From an uncultured Bacilli bacterium (GTDB taxonomy: Bacteria; Bacillota_I; Bacilli_A; RF39; UBA660), in NCBI GenBank assembly GCA_947632205.1, contig CANROK010000008.1:1-36440 (forward strand): DNA of 36,440 nucleotides. Direction: 5' to 3'. The stretch's first letter is position 1; every line of letters starts with the position of its first letter. Shown here one piece after another: positions 1 through 9,179 of this stretch. Below the pieces are notes generated by a model, which searched no databases, was not told where the DNA came from, and saw only the letters and a list, made by a program, of their open reading frames with translations. The translations under genes were made by a program, and so were the position numbers.

Positions 1-416
1 TGAAAATTTGACAAAAAAATAACCATTTTATAATGGTTTGAATAATTTTTGTATTTCAAAACTGATAAATTCCCGAGCATAATGCATATTTTTTCTTGTT
101 TAAGACTTTAAATGGATACATCATAAATGACACCTCTTTATAATTTTAACATATTTTGATTAATATTTTTATAAATATATTTATTTCATATTTAAAATAT
201 GGTATATTTATATTAGAAATTAACCTTAATAAAAATTTCCAAACGTCTATAACTCAGGCACCAGAATGATACCAAACTTGGACTTTTGTAGTTCGAGTTT
301 TAAAATTTTTGAAATCTTGATATAATTTTTATAGTTATACATGCCTGTTTAGAAAACACACTTGCATATTGGCTACGGAAATATGAAACTGAAAAAAATT
401 AAAATTAGGAGGATAC

Positions 417-1175
417 ATGTTAGATATAGATAGATTTTCTGATAAAGCAGAAAAATACGAATTATATAGACCTACATATACAGAAGATACATTATTAAAA
501 ATATTGGATAAATGTAAAATAGTACCAAGTATTAAAATAAAAATTGCTGATATTGGATCTGGTACTGGAAAATTTACGCAATTATTATTAGATGATGGTT
601 TTACAGTATATGCAGTAGAACCCAATGAGCAAATGAGAACTATTGCTGAAAATAAGTTTAAAAATTATTCTAACTTTAATTCAATAAACAAAATGGCTGA
701 GAATACCAATTTAGAGAAGAATAGTATTTCATTAATTATTGTGGCTCAAGCATTTCATTATTTTGATTTAGAAAAAGTAAAAAATGAATTTAAAAGGATA
801 CTAAAGAAAGATGGTAAAGTTGTTTTATTATGGAACTTTAGATTAAGAGAATCAAAATTTATTCAAGAATATGAAGAAATTATTTATAATTTACATTCTA
901 GTAAAATAAAACCAACGCATGCACAAGATAATATGACAGATGAAATATTTAAAGCTTTCTTTACCAATTATGAAATAATTAATTTACCAAATAGTCAAGA
1001 ATTTGATTTTAATGGTTTGTGGGGAAGAACTTTATCAAATAATCATATGCCAAAAGAAGATGAGCCAGAATATACGAAATTGTATAATAGTATTAAAAAA
1101 TTATTTGATAAATACAACCAAAATGGAAAAGTTATTTTTGAATATCGTACTCAAATAGTAATTGGAGATATATAG
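417..1175 (+). CDS. class I SAM-dependent methyltransferase
   Basis: ORF with motif I-like IADIGSGTGKFTQLLLDDGFTVYAVEPNEQM; AGGAGG RBS just upstream. Confidence 0.9.
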   Translation: MLDIDRFSDKAEKYELYRPTYTEDTLLKILDKCKIVPSIKIKIADIGSGTGKFTQLLLDDGFTVYAVEPNEQMRTIAENKFKNYSNFNSINKMAENTNLEKNSISLIIVAQAFHYFDLEKVKNEFKRILKKDGKVVLLWNFRLRESKFIQEYEEIIYNLHSSKIKPTHAQDNMTDEIFKAFFTNYEIINLPNSQEFDFNGLWGRTLSNNHMPKEDEPEYTKLYNSIKKLFDKYNQNGKVIFEYRTQIVIGDI

Positions 1176-1302
1176 AATATACTTCTAAAAGTTGTCGCAC
1201 TTCTTCCTTTAGGCACTACGAGTAAATATAGAAAGTAACTTGTAAAAAAGACATTTTTATGTTACTATGAATTTAGCAAGGAAACTTGTATAAAATAAAA
1301 AA

Positions 1303-1337
1303 GGAATACCTAATTTTGAAGAGTTAGGTACTATTCC
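1303..1337 (+). promoter_or_regulatory. leader hairpin 1 of a possible attenuator
   Basis: GGAATACCTAA ... TTAGGTACTATTCC inverted repeat. Confidence 0.55.
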
Positions 1338-1349
1338 AAATCTTAGATT

Positions 1350-1380
1350 AGTACCGACCTATATAGTTGGTACTATTTTT
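1350..1380 (+). terminator. intrinsic terminator upstream of the GNAT gene
   Basis: AGTACCGAC-N7-GTTGGTACT stem (one G-T) followed by ATTTTT. Confidence 0.65.
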
Positions 1381-1419
1381 ATTAGTATGATTAAAATTAC
1401 AATAATAAGGAGTGAAAAT

Positions 1420-1911
1420 GTGAAACCAGAATTAAGAAAATTGCAAAAAGAAGATGCTTTAGAGCTGGCTCATAATATTGCCGTTGTTTGGAGTACTACA
1501 TACAAAGGAATAGTAGATGATGAATACTTAGAAAAATTGTTTAATAATGAACAAGAGCGAGCAGAAAAAATAAGAAATAGTATAAATGCTGATACTAATT
1601 ACTATGTTTTAACTTTAGATAATAAAATAATTGGGTGGGTATATTTTACTTTTGATAGTGAAAAATTAGAAAATGCTTCTGAAATTGAAATATTATATGT
1701 TTTAAAAGAATATCAAGGAAATGGCTATGGAAAGTTATTATATAATTTTGCTATTGATAAGATAAAAGAAAAAGGAATAAAAAAGTTAGTTATTGGTTGC
1801 TTAGATGGTAATCCTTCTAATAATTTTTATATTCATATGGGAGGAAAATTAATAGATACTTCTTTATTTAAAGGCAAATATTTAGAGAATATCTATTTAT
1901 TTGAGTTATAA
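1420..1911 (+). CDS. GNAT family N-acetyltransferase; GTG start preferred over the ORF-track start at 1387
   Basis: EYQGNGYGKLLYNFAIDKIKEKG acetyl-CoA motif; AAGGAG RBS lies inside the longer ORF, 7 nt before GTG at 1420. Confidence 0.88.
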   Translation: MKPELRKLQKEDALELAHNIAVVWSTTYKGIVDDEYLEKLFNNEQERAEKIRNSINADTNYYVLTLDNKIIGWVYFTFDSEKLENASEIEILYVLKEYQGNGYGKLLYNFAIDKIKEKGIKKLVIGCLDGNPSNNFYIHMGGKLIDTSLFKGKYLENIYLFEL

Positions 1912-1983
1912 ATTTAAGAAAAGAGTAGATTTTTGTCTAAATTTTTAGTATAATATGCTTTACGCAAGAGGGGATTTTGGAAT

Positions 1984-3015
1984 ATGTTAAAAAATTTAGC
2001 GAAAATAAATGCGCAAGAAATGCCAGTAATGGTTGGTGAAACTTTAGAAAGCGTTGTTTTAAAATTAGAAAAGTTTAGAAAAGAAGGTAAAAGTTATTTT
2101 GCCGTTTTTAACGATCAAGTACTTTATTCAGAAGATGTTACAATGGATAGTGCCTTTCAAAAATGTCTTCATATGTCAAGACAAATGTATCTTTATCGAT
2201 ATAAGCAATGGCTACTTTCAAATAATTATAGTGAAGATGTTATAAAAACATACGTTACCAGTAACTTAGAAGAATGGATTAATGAAGGTAAAAAATATAT
2301 AATTAGTACTCGTTCTGAAGATTTTGAATTAGTATGTAAAGGTCTTGCTAATAATGTTTATTCTTACATGGTTATAGAACAATTTATTAAAGTAATGGAA
2401 CTAATTAATAAAAATTTTTATTTTGATGATATTTTAGATATAATTGATAGTTTTAATAATAATGAATTAAACAATAATATATTATTAGATTTGATTTTAA
2501 ATTATACAGATATTGGTCCAGATTTTTATACTTATTCTAAATCAATGAATAGTTTTGAATACAAATATGTTGGTTTTTGTAGAAAGCTTAATAAAAGATT
2601 AAAGCAAGATAATGATTACAATGAAACATGTAAAGATTTGATGCGAAGAAAAATTAATAGAATAATTATTTGTGATAGTAATAGAAATATTGTTTCAGAA
2701 GGTTTAGTATTAATAAATAATAGTGGTAAATTTGAAGGAATAATTAATAACGAGTTTATAGTAGATGGTACTATAATTAATTCTTATATAAGTATGGATT
2801 ATTATAATACAGTAAATTCTAGTATATATTATGGTGCTAAGGTAAAAGAAAACGACTCATTTGAATGTTATGATGATTTAGATAACGTTTGGTATATTTA
2901 TTTAAAAGATATTAATAGAGACTTTAAAGATGAATTAATTATTGAAAAAAGTATAAAAGATTTAAAAGAAACATTTGATAGTGATATTAATAAATCTAAA
3001 AAATTAGTTAAGTAG
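1984..3015 (+). CDS. hypothetical protein (343 aa)
   Basis: long intact ORF, co-oriented with neighbours; no family recognised. Confidence 0.8.
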   Translation: MLKNLAKINAQEMPVMVGETLESVVLKLEKFRKEGKSYFAVFNDQVLYSEDVTMDSAFQKCLHMSRQMYLYRYKQWLLSNNYSEDVIKTYVTSNLEEWINEGKKYIISTRSEDFELVCKGLANNVYSYMVIEQFIKVMELINKNFYFDDILDIIDSFNNNELNNNILLDLILNYTDIGPDFYTYSKSMNSFEYKYVGFCRKLNKRLKQDNDYNETCKDLMRRKINRIIICDSNRNIVSEGLVLINNSGKFEGIINNEFIVDGTIINSYISMDYYNTVNSSIYYGAKVKENDSFECYDDLDNVWYIYLKDINRDFKDELIIEKSIKDLKETFDSDINKSKKLVK

Positions 3016-3023
3016 AGGATTTT

Positions 3024-3902
3024 ATGACAGATATAGAAAAATTAGATAAAAAATTATATGATTTATTTTTTAATTCTTCAGTTTCAGAAGAAGATGAAGA
3101 AGTATTAACAAAAGTAGCTCAAAAATATTGGAAAAAAATAAGAAAAAATAATGATATATTACAAGAAGCAATTAAATCTAAAAAAGATGCTTCAGGTAAA
3201 GATGTTTTTGTAGCCCCAACTATATGTGATTTTTTACTTTCTGAATATATGATTACTCCTAAAGAAATTTATACTAAAATAGTAAATAAAATATATAATA
3301 ATCCTGATTTAGCTAGATTTTCTTTAGATATAGAAGGTGAAAGGGATACATTTTTATTAATGACATTATGGAATGATAATATTGATTTAACTGAAGAACA
3401 AAAGGCCTTTGCCGTAAGTGAAGCGATGAATCAATATGGTACAGTTAAATATTTTAAATTAAAAGATAGATTTATGACTTTAATAAATGAAAGTGGTTTA
3501 TTAGGAGAATATAAAATTAATAGTATGGAAATATCTTATAATAATAATTTTAAACATGGAGAAACTACTGATGATATAAGATATTATATTTTAAGAAATC
3601 ATAATTGGAGTATAGAAGAAAAAAGAAATTTATTACTTGATTTCTATATGGAAGATGGTTTACTTGCTAATTTATTATTATATTGGAATAATCGCGTCTT
3701 ATTAATTTTAAAGAATGATTTTAATCTTATACTTGATACATGTTATGATTTAGACCCAGAATATATTTTAAATTTATATAAAGATGATATCGAAGATGGT
3801 AAGCAAATTGTTAAAGATATAGAATTATGTAAATTAATTAATAATTTGGTGTTTAGTCCAATACCATATGATGTAAAAAGTGGAGAATTTATTTATAGTT
3901 AG
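3024..3902 (+). CDS. hypothetical protein (292 aa)
   Basis: long intact ORF 8 nt after the previous one, RBS-like GAGG. Confidence 0.8.
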   Translation: MTDIEKLDKKLYDLFFNSSVSEEDEEVLTKVAQKYWKKIRKNNDILQEAIKSKKDASGKDVFVAPTICDFLLSEYMITPKEIYTKIVNKIYNNPDLARFSLDIEGERDTFLLMTLWNDNIDLTEEQKAFAVSEAMNQYGTVKYFKLKDRFMTLINESGLLGEYKINSMEISYNNNFKHGETTDDIRYYILRNHNWSIEEKRNLLLDFYMEDGLLANLLLYWNNRVLLILKNDFNLILDTCYDLDPEYILNLYKDDIEDGKQIVKDIELCKLINNLVFSPIPYDVKSGEFIYS

Positions 3903-3928
3903 AAGAGCATAAAATATGTTCTTTTTTG
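3903..3928 (+). terminator. intrinsic terminator
   Basis: AAGAGCATA-AAA-TATGTTCTT stem (with G-T) followed by T-run. Confidence 0.6.
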
Positions 3929-3981
3929 TTTACAAAGATTATAAAATAATTTAAAATTTAATTATAAAGAAGGTAATAAAT

Positions 3982-4593
3982 ATGGCATCAACAGTAATTC
4001 ATATGGTAGTATCGAAATTAGTTAATAAAAAGTTAAAAAGAAATGAAAATGTACTATTAATGGGTTCTATAGCACCAGATATTTCTAAATGTATTGGAGA
4101 TACAAAAGAAAAAAGTCATTTTTTAGATAATGAGATAGATAACATTCCTAATATGAATAAATTTTTAGAAAAATATAAAGATTATCTTAATGATGATTTT
4201 GTTATGGGCTATTATATTCATTTATATACCGATTATTTATGGTTTAAATACTATTTACCTAGTTTAGAAAATAATAATATAGTAACTAAATTAAATGGTG
4301 AGAAGGTTAAATTAAATGGGAATATGTTAAGCTTATATATCTATAATGATTATACTAATTTAAATATAGAGTTATTAACCAAATATAATATAGATTTAGA
4401 ATTTTTATATAATAATGAATTATTTAGTATTCCAAATATTATTGAAGAAATTCCTATGGATAAGTTAAATATTTTATTTGATAAAACTATTGATATTGTA
4501 AGTAAATCTAAATTAAGTAAAAGTTACTTATTTGATATGGAAAGTATTGATAAATTCATTAAAATGGCTACAAATGAAATATTAAAAAGTTAA
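3982..4593 (+). CDS. zinc-dependent phospholipase C-like / metal-dependent hydrolase
   Basis: MASTVIHMVVSKLV, GSIAPDISK, SHFLDNE, GYYIHLYTDYLWF: His/Asp layout of this family. Confidence 0.55.
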   Translation: MASTVIHMVVSKLVNKKLKRNENVLLMGSIAPDISKCIGDTKEKSHFLDNEIDNIPNMNKFLEKYKDYLNDDFVMGYYIHLYTDYLWFKYYLPSLENNNIVTKLNGEKVKLNGNMLSLYIYNDYTNLNIELLTKYNIDLEFLYNNELFSIPNIIEEIPMDKLNILFDKTIDIVSKSKLSKSYLFDMESIDKFIKMATNEILKS

Positions 4594-4624
4594 ATTTATA
4601 AAAAAATACAAGTAAAAAATGTTA

Positions 4625-4653
4625 TTGAAAAGCAAGATTATTTTCGATATAAT
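4625..4653 (+). promoter_or_regulatory. sigma-A-like promoter
   Basis: TTGAAA-N17-TATAAT upstream of the 4677 ORF. Confidence 0.6.
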
Positions 4654-4676
4654 TTAATTAAGTAGTAGGTAGTAAT

Positions 4677-5177
4677 ATGAATGATAAAAGTTATTGTTTT
4701 ATTAATATTAGAGATTTAAAAATGAAGGATAGTAATACTAAAGAATTATATAATCCTGTTTTAGCTGCTGCCATAAATAATGTACCAATACAGTATCAGT
4801 ATTTAATTTTAGTATTTAATTCTAAATTTAATGGACCATCTTTTTGGTATCCAGAGCGAAATGAAATATATGAATTTATGTCTAAACATATCTTTGATGC
4901 TTCTAAATCTAAAATAATAAAGGATAATAAAGTTACTTATGTCAATAATATAAAAAGTGTAATTTTTAATAATGACATAATAATTAATACTATTTTGGAT
5001 TTTAAAACAATTGATGATGTTGGACTTTTTTTAAATAATTTAATATTAAATAATTGTTATGATAATTATTACAAAATGATTCAAGAAATATTCAATAATT
5101 ATCTAATTATTTCTGATGAAGATGAAGAATTATATGATGATATAAAAAGAAAAAGAGAAAAGAAATTAATTAGTTAG
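4677..5177 (+). CDS. hypothetical protein (166 aa)
   Basis: intact ORF with its own promoter-like sequence. Confidence 0.75.
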   Translation: MNDKSYCFINIRDLKMKDSNTKELYNPVLAAAINNVPIQYQYLILVFNSKFNGPSFWYPERNEIYEFMSKHIFDASKSKIIKDNKVTYVNNIKSVIFNNDIIINTILDFKTIDDVGLFLNNLILNNCYDNYYKMIQEIFNNYLIISDEDEELYDDIKRKREKKLIS

Positions 5178-5186
5178 ATTAATATA

Positions 5187-5215
5187 TTGACAATGAATTT
5201 ATAAATAAGTATAAT
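5187..5215 (+). promoter_or_regulatory. consensus sigma-A promoter
   Basis: TTGACA-N17-TATAAT upstream of the 5246 ORF. Confidence 0.75.
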
Positions 5216-5245
5216 ACTTTTTACTACAAACGGGAGAATAGTGTT

Positions 5246-7288
5246 ATGCAATATGATACAAATAAAATAAAAGAATATATAGAATTATTAGATACAATTG
5301 GAAAAGAATATGATTTTGAATACGAAAGTGCAAGCTTTTTTCAAATTGATAAAATAAAACCAGAATTATTTATTAAAAATAATATTGATGAAAAAGATTC
5401 TTTAACCATCATTAGTGCTTTACTAGATCATGATATTATGCCAGATAATTATTATGATTATACGAAAGATAGTTTAATTGAACTAGCTATAAAAAATAAA
5501 TGTTCTATTGAATTTATCAAAGAATTAATTTTTTTATCAGGAATGTATAATTTAGATATTATTGGCGTTGCATCACAATCTTTAAAATTAATGATAAATA
5601 GTGATTATTATTCATATGATGATACATTTAATGTTATAAGTACCTTTTTTGAATATGGTTATAATTATTTAAATGATGATGAGTATGCTAATGAAATTTT
5701 AGGATATTTTAGAAATAGTTCTAAATATACCTTTTTAAAATTAGTTAAACTTGTAGATTATGGCAAAAAAGGTTATAAAGAGTCAGTAGATAAAGATTTA
5801 TTGACAATGTATAAATATACGGCAGTAAATCCTAAAAATATTGTTAAATATTTACTTCCAAATATTAAAGAGAATAATGATAGAAGTATTGAATTGATTC
5901 GTAGTTTCTTTAAATGTAACTTAGATAGAACAGTTAAAATATTAAGTGAAATTAGTGAAATAACTTTTGAGATTCCTAAAAATTCTAAAGCTTACCATGG
6001 TTTAAAAGTGCTTTTAGAGATTTTATTCAGTAATTCCGAAATTATATTTCCAGGAGTATTATATGGTTTATTTTGTAGTTTAATCATTCAAAAAGATATT
6101 AATTTATTAACTGATGTTTTATCTTATTATAAAAATTGTGATTTTGATTTTATTTATTATGGAAAAGCTATACTAGATACAGCAGTTGATAAATTAAATG
6201 AAATGGATATGCAAATATTAAAAGATAAATTAAGAGAATGTGGTTATAGAGAAGAAGATAAAGCTAAAATTAAAAAACATAAAGAACAAATTGATAAAAA
6301 TAAGACAAATTTTAAAATAATTGATGATAGAGAAGAACAAAATAAAACAAATAATTTAAATGAAGATTTTAAAAATATTGGAAAAGTATTAAATAATATA
6401 AATTATACTAGTATGCCAGGAGTGGGTAGAGATACAGAATTAGAAAATGTTTATTTAGGATTAGCTAGAAGAAATGGTTCTGTCATTTTAGTTGGTGAGT
6501 CAGGTGTTGGTAAAACAGAGATTATTAATCGTTTATCTTGGCAACTTCAAAATAATAAATGTCCAGATTTTTTAAAAGATAGAGTAATTGTAGAAATATC
6601 ACTTACAAGTTTAATTGCTGGTTGCATGTATCGTGGTTCTTTTGAAGAAAAAATGAAAGAAGTATTTAATAAAACAAAAAAATATAATGCCATTGTGGTT
6701 ATTAATGAAATTCATAATATTTTTGGTTTAGGTTCATCTTCCGAACATAATTTTGATTTATCAGAAATGTTAAAAACGGAAATAGAAGAAGGTAATATTC
6801 AAGTAATTGGTACTACTACTAAAGAAGAATATGAAAAATATTTTGTTAATAGTGCTTTAAAAAGAAGATTTAAAAAAGTAGATGTTGATGAATTATCGGA
6901 AGGACTTTTAGTTAGTGTTTTTGCAAAAGTAATTGAAGATTTATGTAATATTTATAATATTGAGTTAGATAAAAGTATTGATATGGTTAAACTTATTGAT
7001 ATTATTGTAAAAAATACTAAATATAAATGTCGAAAATATAATGATCGTGAAAATAATCCATCCCTTGGTATATCCATAATTGAAGATGCCTTTGCTTATG
7101 TAATTGTTAATAATCAAAATAGTATTACAATTGATAACTTTGTTGAGGCATTTAATGCTCAAGATCGTATCTATGATATCGTTAAAGAAAGAGCTACTTA
7201 TGAATTAGAAGCATTAAAAGAAAATAAAGAAATGAAAAGAGTAAAAGCAAATATAATTGATATTAGTTATTTAAAAAGAAATAAATAA
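5246..7288 (+). CDS. AAA+ ATPase with a ClpA/ClpB D1-like domain and a large unassigned N-terminal region
   Basis: Walker A VGESGVGKTEI; Walker B-like AIVVINEIHNIFG; VIGTTTKEEYEKYFVNSALKRRF like ClpB D1; no second AAA module. Confidence 0.85.
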   Translation: MQYDTNKIKEYIELLDTIGKEYDFEYESASFFQIDKIKPELFIKNNIDEKDSLTIISALLDHDIMPDNYYDYTKDSLIELAIKNKCSIEFIKELIFLSGMYNLDIIGVASQSLKLMINSDYYSYDDTFNVISTFFEYGYNYLNDDEYANEILGYFRNSSKYTFLKLVKLVDYGKKGYKESVDKDLLTMYKYTAVNPKNIVKYLLPNIKENNDRSIELIRSFFKCNLDRTVKILSEISEITFEIPKNSKAYHGLKVLLEILFSNSEIIFPGVLYGLFCSLIIQKDINLLTDVLSYYKNCDFDFIYYGKAILDTAVDKLNEMDMQILKDKLRECGYREEDKAKIKKHKEQIDKNKTNFKIIDDREEQNKTNNLNEDFKNIGKVLNNINYTSMPGVGRDTELENVYLGLARRNGSVILVGESGVGKTEIINRLSWQLQNNKCPDFLKDRVIVEISLTSLIAGCMYRGSFEEKMKEVFNKTKKYNAIVVINEIHNIFGLGSSSEHNFDLSEMLKTEIEEGNIQVIGTTTKEEYEKYFVNSALKRRFKKVDVDELSEGLLVSVFAKVIEDLCNIYNIELDKSIDMVKLIDIIVKNTKYKCRKYNDRENNPSLGISIIEDAFAYVIVNNQNSITIDNFVEAFNAQDRIYDIVKERATYELEALKENKEMKRVKANIIDISYLKRNK

Positions 7289-7329
7289 GAGCTGGGAGTA
7301 ATAAAATTTAATAAGTTATTAGAAAATCA

Positions 7330-7358
7330 TTTACTTTTGATAATGTTTTTGATATACT
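7330..7358 (+). promoter_or_regulatory. promoter of the rpsF operon
   Basis: TTTACT-N17-TATACT. Confidence 0.5.
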
Positions 7359-7378
7359 AATACACGAGTAAATTTATT

Positions 7379-7420
7379 ACTCCTTGCTTTATTTAAAGCC
7401 GAGTAGACCATAAGGAGGTG
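7379..7420 (+). promoter_or_regulatory. candidate S6:S18-binding rpsF leader
   Basis: GCTTT-ATTT-AAAGC hairpin followed by CCG; CTCCTT (7380-7385) can pair with AAGGAG of the SD (7413-7418). Confidence 0.5.
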
Positions 7421-7425
7421 GAATG

Positions 7426-7716
7426 ATGACTAATTATGAAGTAATGTTTATTGTTAAAGCAACATTAGATGAAAGTAATATAAGTAAAATTACTACGGAA
7501 GTACAAAAATTAATATCTGACAATAAAGGAAAAGTTATCGAATTTAAAGACATGGGTAGAAAGAAGCTTGCTTATCCAATTAATAAAGAAGTAAGTGGTT
7601 TTTATTATTTAATGAATGTTGCAGCTACTCATGAAGTAATTCAAGAATTTGATAGAAAACTAAGAATAAATGAAAATATACTTAGACACTTAATACTTAG
7701 AAAAGAAGGCGAATAG
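7426..7716 (+). CDS. rpsF: 30S ribosomal protein bS6
   Basis: MTNYEVMFIVK..., DMGRKKLAYPINK; second ATG has better spacing from AAGGAGG than 7423. Confidence 0.95.
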   Translation: MTNYEVMFIVKATLDESNISKITTEVQKLISDNKGKVIEFKDMGRKKLAYPINKEVSGFYYLMNVAATHEVIQEFDRKLRINENILRHLILRKEGE

Positions 7717-7719
7717 TAT

Positions 7720-8211
7720 ATGAATAAAGTATTATTAGTAGGAAGACTTACAAAGGATCCTGAACTTAGAACTACACAAAGTGGTATAGCCGTAGCTAGA
7801 TTTACCATTGCTGTTAATCAAACATTTACAAACAGAAATGGTGAAAGAGGAACTGATTTTATTAATTGTGTAGTATGGGAAAGACAAGCAAGTAATTTGG
7901 CTAAATATTGTCATAAAGGTAGTTTAGTATCAGCAGAGGGAAGGTTAACTAATCGAAGTTATGATGCTCAAGATGGTACAAAAAGATACGTTACAGAAGT
8001 AGTATGTGATACCGTTAATTTCTTAAGTAGTAAGAATAGTGATAGTACTAGTGGAAGTGAATATCAACCAAGTAGTAATGACTATCAACCAACTGGAAAT
8101 GACTACCAACCAAGTGGTAATGATAATATGGAAATGGCTGATTTATCAGATGATCCTTTTAAAAATTTTAATGAAGAAATCACATTAACAAATGATGATT
8201 TACCATTCTAA
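7720..8211 (+). CDS. ssb: single-stranded DNA-binding protein
   Basis: MNKVLLVGRLTKDPELRTTQSGIAVARFTIAVN; acidic C-terminal tip DDLPF. Confidence 0.97.
   Translation: MNKVLLVGRLTKDPELRTTQSGIAVARFTIAVNQTFTNRNGERGTDFINCVVWERQASNLAKYCHKGSLVSAEGRLTNRSYDAQDGTKRYVTEVVCDTVNFLSSKNSDSTSGSEYQPSSNDYQPTGNDYQPSGNDNMEMADLSDDPFKNFNEEITLTNDDLPF
8062..8124 (+). repeat. three 21-bp imperfect tandem repeats in the ssb linker
   Basis: encodes YQPSSND-YQPTGND-YQPSGND. Confidence 0.85.
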
Positions 8212-8227
8212 AAAGGAGGAATGTAAA

Positions 8228-8443
8228 ATGGCAGAATTTTATCGTAAGAAAAAGAAAATATGTCAAATGTGTGCTGGTAAAAGCGTTGATTATAAAGATG
8301 TAATGATTATTAATAAATATATAAATGAAAAAGGAAAGATATTACCAAGAAGAATAACTGGCGCTTGTGCTAAACATCAAAGACACATTGCAGAACAAGT
8401 TAAATATGCAAGATTTGTGGCTTTAATACCATATGTTAAATAA
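8228..8443 (+). CDS. rpsR: 30S ribosomal protein bS18
   Basis: MAEFYRKKKKICQMCAGKSVDYKD...ILPRRITGACAKHQR; start 8228 follows AAAAGGAGG, not 8192. Confidence 0.95.
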   Translation: MAEFYRKKKKICQMCAGKSVDYKDVMIINKYINEKGKILPRRITGACAKHQRHIAEQVKYARFVALIPYVK

Positions 8444-8463
8444 AATCCCATTGGGATTTTTTC
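8443..8463 (+). terminator. intrinsic terminator after rpsR
   Basis: AAATCCC-ATT-GGGATTT followed by TTTT. Confidence 0.7.
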
Positions 8464-8478
8464 TATTTGGAGGAAAAG

Positions 8479-8679
8479 ATGCGAATAATAGATTTTAATT
8501 TACTATTTGATATTATTAATGATATTAATAATAATGAACCTGTATCAGCAAGTTTCTTAGCTACTAAATATAATTATAATGAAAGAACTATAAGAAGATA
8601 TATGCAGTATTTAAAAGAAAATAATTTAATTAAATTAGAAAGAGTTAGTAATAATAGGAAATGGATTCTAACTATATAG
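8479..8679 (+). CDS. small HTH (DeoR/HTH_11-like) DNA-binding protein
   Basis: SASFLATKYNYNERTIRRYMQYLKENNLIKLER; GGAGG RBS before ATG 8479 (ORF-track TTG 8467 lies upstream of the RBS). Confidence 0.7.
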   Translation: MRIIDFNLLFDIINDINNNEPVSASFLATKYNYNERTIRRYMQYLKENNLIKLERVSNNRKWILTI

Positions 8680-8731
8680 TAGTGAATTTAAAAGTTAGAT
8701 ATGATATAATTATAATTACTTAGGAGGAAAT

Positions 8732-9172
8732 ATGAAAATTATTTTACTTGAAGATGTTAAAGGAAAAGGAAAGAAAAATGATATTATCAATGTTAGTGAT
8801 GGCTATGGTAATAATTATTTGATTAAGAATAAATTAGGAGTACTATATACAAAAGGAAGTAGTAATGTTTTAAATAAAAAATTAGAAGAACAAAAAGAAG
8901 AATATGATGAACTTGTTAAAAAATTAAATGAGATTAAAAAGAAATTAGAAAATAAAAATATTAAATTTAAAGTAAAAGTGGGAAAAGAAGATAAAGTATT
9001 TGGAACTATATCTAGTAAACAAATATGTGAAAGTATTAAAAAATTGGGATATGATATTGATAAAAAATGTATCAAAATAGATAATAATATTGATACTTTA
9101 GGAGTTCATAAAATTTTGATAGAGCTTCATAAAGAAGTTAAATTTTATATAAATATTGTTTTAGAGAAGTAG
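8732..9172 (+). CDS. rplI: 50S ribosomal protein bL9
   Basis: MKIILLEDVKGKGKKNDIINVSDGYGNNYLI. Confidence 0.97.
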   Translation: MKIILLEDVKGKGKKNDIINVSDGYGNNYLIKNKLGVLYTKGSSNVLNKKLEEQKEEYDELVKKLNEIKKKLENKNIKFKVKVGKEDKVFGTISSKQICESIKKLGYDIDKKCIKIDNNIDTLGVHKILIELHKEVKFYINIVLEK

Positions 9173-9179
9173 GTGAATT

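Noticed and set aside
241-330. Less AT-rich intergenic patch (AACTCAGGCACCAGAATGATACCAAACTTGGACTTTTGTAGTTCGAG)
   Set aside because: Might be a gene relic or RNA element, but the translations and pairings tried gave nothing convincing; needs a database search
335-625. Minus-strand 96-aa ORF
   Set aside because: Overlaps the start of a clear methyltransferase on the other strand; composition typical of an antisense ORF in AT-rich coding DNA
1267-1293. Possible leader peptide MNLARKLV* before the GNAT attenuator
   Set aside because: No RBS, and its ATG overlaps the best nearby -10 candidate (TTGTAA-N17-TACTAT), so it may not be translated
1350-1380. T-box riboswitch (TAGTACCGACC resembles T-box ACCGCG)
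   Set aside because: No AGGGTGGNACCGCG core and no specifier stem seen
6965-7162. Minus-strand ORFs inside long genes (6965, 8815, 11411, 12998, 18860, 19848, 20238, 23122, 24313, 29807) and plus-strand 17664, 19545
   Set aside because: Each overlaps a well-supported gene or leader in another frame and lacks a recognisable domain or good RBS
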